DNA of 64,000 nt. It comes from SCGC-AAA076-P13 sp963926355. Lineage in GTDB: Bacteria > Pseudomonadota > Gammaproteobacteria > Magnimaribacterales > D2472. The DNA lies in NCBI GenBank assembly GCA_963926355.1, contig CAWUWW010000001.1, forward strand, positions 248,001 through 312,000, given 5' to 3'. Under the pieces are notes generated by a model. The model worked only from the letters and a program-made list of their open reading frames with translations, searched no databases and was not told the origin of the DNA. A program made the translations under genes and the position numbers. This document shows positions 61,287 to 64,000 of this stretch, in pieces. The number at the start of each line of letters is the position of its first letter. Positions within the stretch are counted from its first letter, which is position 1.

Positions 61287-61703
61287 ATGTCAAATAGATT
61301 TCATTTAGCAATTCCTGTAACCAGCATTGAAAAAGCAAAGACTTTTTATTGCGACCTATTGGGATGTGTAGCCGGTAACTTTGAAGAAGGTAAATGGCAA
61401 GACGTTAATTTCTGGGGAAATGAATTAACCCTTCATGAGGCTAATGAGGTTTCAGATAAAGAAAGACATCATGTCGACATGGGCGCTGTCTGTGTTCCTC
61501 ATTTTGGAGTTCATCTTGATGAAGATGTTTACATGAATATTAAAGAAGCAGTTTCTAATAGCGAAAAGGGATTTCTTGATGATCCCTATAGAAGGTTTAT
61601 AGATGACCCAAGAGAGCAGGAGACATTCTTTGTAGAAGATCCAAGCGGGAACGTTTTAGAAATCAAGACAATGAAAAACCCAGAAACTCTTTGGGAAGTC
61701 TAG
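61287..61703 (+). CDS. VOC-family (glyoxalase/dioxygenase-like) protein
   Basis: 138 residues. 'HLAIPVTSIEKAKTFYCDLLG' (first beta-alpha-beta), 'NELTLHEANEVSDKERHHVD' and 'ETFFVEDPSGNVLEIKTM' (second module with metal-ligand Glu). A glyoxalase/bleomycin-resistance/dioxygenase superfamily member; substrate unknown. Confidence 0.85.
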   Translation: MSNRFHLAIPVTSIEKAKTFYCDLLGCVAGNFEEGKWQDVNFWGNELTLHEANEVSDKERHHVDMGAVCVPHFGVHLDEDVYMNIKEAVSNSEKGFLDDPYRRFIDDPREQETFFVEDPSGNVLEIKTMKNPETLWEV

Positions 61704-61861
61704 TCTTTAATTCTTCTCAAATAAATATACCCAAATAATAACGTAAGTATTGTTCCAGCAAATATACCATGGGGTGAGCTAGCTATGGTTTTTCTAAAAT
61801 AAATACACTCGACAGCATGGACCGTGAACCATACAATTAAAAAGTAAGTCAGTATTTGCAT
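61700..61861 (-). CDS. Small membrane protein (53 residues)
   Basis: Two membrane helices: 'ILTYFLIVWFTVHAVECIYF' and 'GIFAGTILTLLFGYIYL', with 'RRIKD' at the C-terminus. ATG follows 'aagaaga'. Its stop overlaps the convergent VOC stop. Position, ribosome site and transmembrane pattern support it; no family recognised. Confidence 0.6.
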   Translation of the reverse strand: MQILTYFLIVWFTVHAVECIYFRKTIASSPHGIFAGTILTLLFGYIYLRRIKD

Positions 61862-61997
61862 ATCTTCTTTATAGTCATTGAATTAAGACTTGTAAATTAA
61901 CCTAGCAAAAATTAAATAGCAAATAGCTTACTAAGCAGATAGTTAAATATTTTTATATGCATTACTATTTATAAAATATACATAAAAAAGGGTAGCA
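61862..61997. other. Short gap, no gene
   Basis: 136 very A+T-rich bases between the small membrane protein and the dihydroflavonol-reductase-like gene. Contains 'aaaagggtagca' just before the next ATG as ribosome site; nothing else recognised. Confidence 0.5.
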
Positions 61998-62996
61998 ATG
62001 GAAAAAGTTTTAGTCACAGGTGCAACTGGCTTCATAGGCCTTCATTGCATTCAGCAACTTCTCGATCAAGGCTATCAAGTTAACGGAAGTCTTAGATCTC
62101 TTGATAGAAGCAAGGAGGTTGAAGAGTCTCTAAAAAAACACAATACCTCGATAGAAAATTTAACATTAGTTAAACTTGATCTTCTCAGTGACGATGGCTG
62201 GGATGATGCCATAGAGGGTTGCGATTATCTTCTTCATGTAGCTTCACCTTTTGTACTCAGCAACGAACCTGAAGAATTTTTTGTTAAGCCAGCTGTTGAG
62301 GGAGCAACCAGAGCACTAAAATTTGCACAAAAACATAACATTAAAAAAGTAGTACTAACATCATCTTTTGCCGCCGTTGGAGATACATTCGATGGTACTG
62401 AGAGTTTTGATGAATCTCATTGGTCAGATACTACTAATAGCAAGATGTCCTTCTACGCAAAAAGTAAAACCCTTGCAGAAAAAGCAGCATGGGACTATGT
62501 AAAAAATAATAATGTTAGTTTTGAATTAAGCGTTATAAACCCTACCGCGGTTCTGGGACCATCTCTTTCCAATGATATTGGGGTATCTAATTCAATGATT
62601 TTGAGAATGCTAAATGGAGAGATGCCTGCTCTAGTTAAGATTCATATTGGTGTTGTCGATGTTCGAGATGTTGCTAAAGCCCATTTATTATCCATGCAAA
62701 GCGATCAGTCAAATGGAGAAAGATTTATTCTATCGGAAAAAGAAATGTGGATGCATGAGATTGCCAACGTCCTAAACAAAGGCGGGTACAAGGCTCCTGA
62801 GAAAAATATGCCTAACTGGCTTCTAAAAATAATAGCAATCTTCAAGAGCGACATGGTTACCATATCAAAAATGGCAGGTAAAAAAAGAATGTGTCACACC
62901 AATAAGGCAAAAGAAGTTCTTGGCTGGGACCCTATCTCTGCTGAAGATTCTATCTTAGAGGCCGCAAAGCAATTAAAGGAATACAAGTTAATTTAA
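61998..62996 (+). CDS. NAD-dependent epimerase/dihydroflavonol-4-reductase-like
   Basis: 332 residues, extended SDR. 'VLVTGATGFIGLHCIQQLLDQGY' (TGxxGxxG), 'DYLLHVASPFVLSN', 'VVLTSSFAAVG' (Ser), 'YAKSKTLAEKAAW' (YxxxK) and 'NPTAVLGPSL'. Similar to dihydroflavonol/cinnamoyl-CoA or 3-beta-HSD-like reductases. Its stop overlaps the convergent steroid-reductase-like gene by four bases. Confidence 0.9.
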   Translation: MEKVLVTGATGFIGLHCIQQLLDQGYQVNGSLRSLDRSKEVEESLKKHNTSIENLTLVKLDLLSDDGWDDAIEGCDYLLHVASPFVLSNEPEEFFVKPAVEGATRALKFAQKHNIKKVVLTSSFAAVGDTFDGTESFDESHWSDTTNSKMSFYAKSKTLAEKAAWDYVKNNNVSFELSVINPTAVLGPSLSNDIGVSNSMILRMLNGEMPALVKIHIGVVDVRDVAKAHLLSMQSDQSNGERFILSEKEMWMHEIANVLNKGGYKAPEKNMPNWLLKIIAIFKSDMVTISKMAGKKRMCHTNKAKEVLGWDPISAEDSILEAAKQLKEYKLI

Positions 62997-63742
62997 ACTA
63001 GCCCTGGGATAATGGCCTTCCTATTTTTTGGATAGTTTTCAAACTTTTCTTTGTACCATTTATGGTGGGCTATAGCTCTGGGAAAAAGGTTGGCGATAGT
63101 CCAGGCAAGAAATACTGCTCCAGAAATACTCCAAGTTAGAATCGCCCATCCCATCCATTCAATTATTTCTCCAAAGTAGTTTGGGGAATCAATGTATTTA
63201 AAAAGAAATGTATTGGGCAGATGATAGCCAGGACCCTTCTCCTTTCTTAGATTAACCATAATGTAATCCGACCTTATGTTGATGAACATACCTACAACAA
63301 ATAAACAGAGGCCAAGTGCAAAGGTATTACTTAATAGCCAATCTTGGGGGTGTTGGGTAAAGTAGAATATGCCAAAAGCCTGGATACTTACATTCACTAT
63401 ATTAAAAAAGAATGCAGACATTGCTATGCTCAAGGGCATCTTAGGATTACTCATATCTATAACAAAAGGATAGATAAAGCTTCTATGTATGTAATGGGTG
63501 AGCCAGATTGTTAGGAATACGAGATGAACCAACTCTAAATCATTTCTTACAATTAACCCAAAAGCTATCATTAAAACAACACAGGGAGATTCCATTAAAA
63601 CCCATCCCAATCGAGCAGAGATATTTACGCCCCAGCCACTTCGAATATGCCTCCCGTAGGGAGCACTGACAAAAAATAGATAGATAAAGGTCATTGCAGC
63701 AACAAGTACCCAGAAGATAATAAATATATTAAACAAACTCAT
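62993..63742 (-). CDS. 3-oxo-5-alpha-steroid 4-dehydrogenase-like membrane protein
   Basis: 249 residues, about six membrane helices. C-terminal SRD5A signature 'NTFLFKYIDSPNYFGEIIEWMGWAILTWS' region (N-Y-x-G-E-x-x-x-W) matches steroid 5-alpha-reductase family proteins, which reduce enone lipids with NADPH. Bacterial members are of uncertain substrate. Confidence 0.85.
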   Translation of the reverse strand: MSLFNIFIIFWVLVAAMTFIYLFFVSAPYGRHIRSGWGVNISARLGWVLMESPCVVLMIAFGLIVRNDLELVHLVFLTIWLTHYIHRSFIYPFVIDMSNPKMPLSIAMSAFFFNIVNVSIQAFGIFYFTQHPQDWLLSNTFALGLCLFVVGMFINIRSDYIMVNLRKEKGPGYHLPNTFLFKYIDSPNYFGEIIEWMGWAILTWSISGAVFLAWTIANLFPRAIAHHKWYKEKFENYPKNRKAIIPGLV

Positions 63743-63837
63743 ATAAAAAATGCCATTTTTAATTTATCTTGAATTAAGTTTACAGCCATCAAACTAAATC
63801 ATAAACTAATTAGTATAGTGAAATGGGGTATCTATAA

Positions 63838-64000
63838 ATGAAAGCTTATGATTTTGTAATTTTGGGAGCAGGTTCGGCCGGTTGTGTATTGGCGAACAGG
63901 TTAAGTTCTAATCCAGATTTTAATGTCTGTCTTATAGAGGCAGGACCAGAAGATAAGGACATAAGAATACACGTACCGATAGGTTTTGCTTTCTTCGGCT
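63838..64000 (+). CDS. GMC oxidoreductase, N-terminal part (3' end outside window)
   Basis: Starts at ATG 63838 and runs off the window after 54 residues. 'DFVILGAGSAGCVLANRLSS' is the GMC/choline dehydrogenase FAD-binding motif and 'CLIEAGPEDKD' the adjacent ribose-binding acid. Likely a choline or alcohol dehydrogenase. A ~95-base gap with TATAGT precedes it. Confidence 0.85.
   Translation, partial: MKAYDFVILGAGSAGCVLANRLSSNPDFNVCLIEAGPEDKDIRIHVPIGFAFFG

Noticed and set aside
1..64000. CRISPR array, insertion sequence or prophage
   Set aside because: No regularly spaced long repeats, transposase or phage structural genes were recognised anywhere.

Overview
The window is a compact, A+T-rich gammaproteobacterial chromosome segment. 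There are no insertion sequences, prophage genes or CRISPR arrays, and gaps are short with many 1-11 base gene overlaps. Several blocks keep classic gammaproteobacterial order: ygfZ/sdhE, rpoE-rseA-mucD, lepA-lepB-rnc-era-recO-acpS, queA-tgt-yajC-secD-secF and suhB/trmJ. Low G+C, trimmed operons (rseB and pdxJ absent from their usual places) and many enzymes of lipid or steroid type suggest a streamlined free-living marine bacterium of the SAR86 kind. That placement is inference; no rRNA gene is present.

Layout. 1-5.8 kb (minus strand): the end of an SDR dehydrogenase, a GST, a HlyIII-type membrane protein and the class Ia ribonucleotide reductase nrdAB. The nrdA upstream region holds NrdR boxes and perfect DnaA boxes. 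6-9.7 kb: glpK, serA, a gene-free A+T-rich stretch with three clustered DnaA boxes, and ung. 9.7-21.5 kb: iron-sulfur and flavin assembly helpers (ygfZ, sdhE), the sigma-E stress module, and a long plus-strand housekeeping operon for translation, secretion, RNA processing, recombination, lipid carrier and tRNA modification. 21.5-30 kb: LysR with a divergent acyl-CoA dehydrogenase, exonuclease I, a candidate small RNA, tRNA-Val, an ABC-2 exporter, a pseudoazurin operon with two tiny membrane proteins, and a serine hydrolase. 30-42 kb: transport and envelope genes (SLC13 carrier, MscS channel, DsbD/ScsB-like reductase, small heat-shock protein, lipoproteins, CaCA antiporter), an AMP nucleosidase and SDR. 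42-51.3 kb: proBA, tRNA-Leu, queA-tgt-yajC-secDF, suhB/trmJ and tRNA-Glu. 51.3-57 kb: an accessory stretch starting at tRNA-Glu with phased GTACC repeats, a lipoprotein, a winged-helix regulator beside three 14-base repeats, an MDR oxidoreductase, an SDR, a BCCT transporter and a CorA/ZntB channel. 57-64 kb: small accessory genes (VF530-like, aldo/keto reductase, MAPEG, cupin, VOC), a dihydroflavonol-reductase-like SDR, a steroid 5-alpha-reductase-like protein and the start of a GMC oxidoreductase.

The most interesting non-coding signals are the DnaA-box cluster near 9.0 kb (candidate origin or DnaA-titration site), a complete small-RNA unit at 25.28-25.39 kb on the minus strand (promoter, C-rich hairpin loop, terminator), the GTAC-repeat arrays beside tRNA-Glu, and repeated promoter arrangements that imply leaderless mRNAs. 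I worked by eye, so homology calls rest on recognised motifs, not searches.
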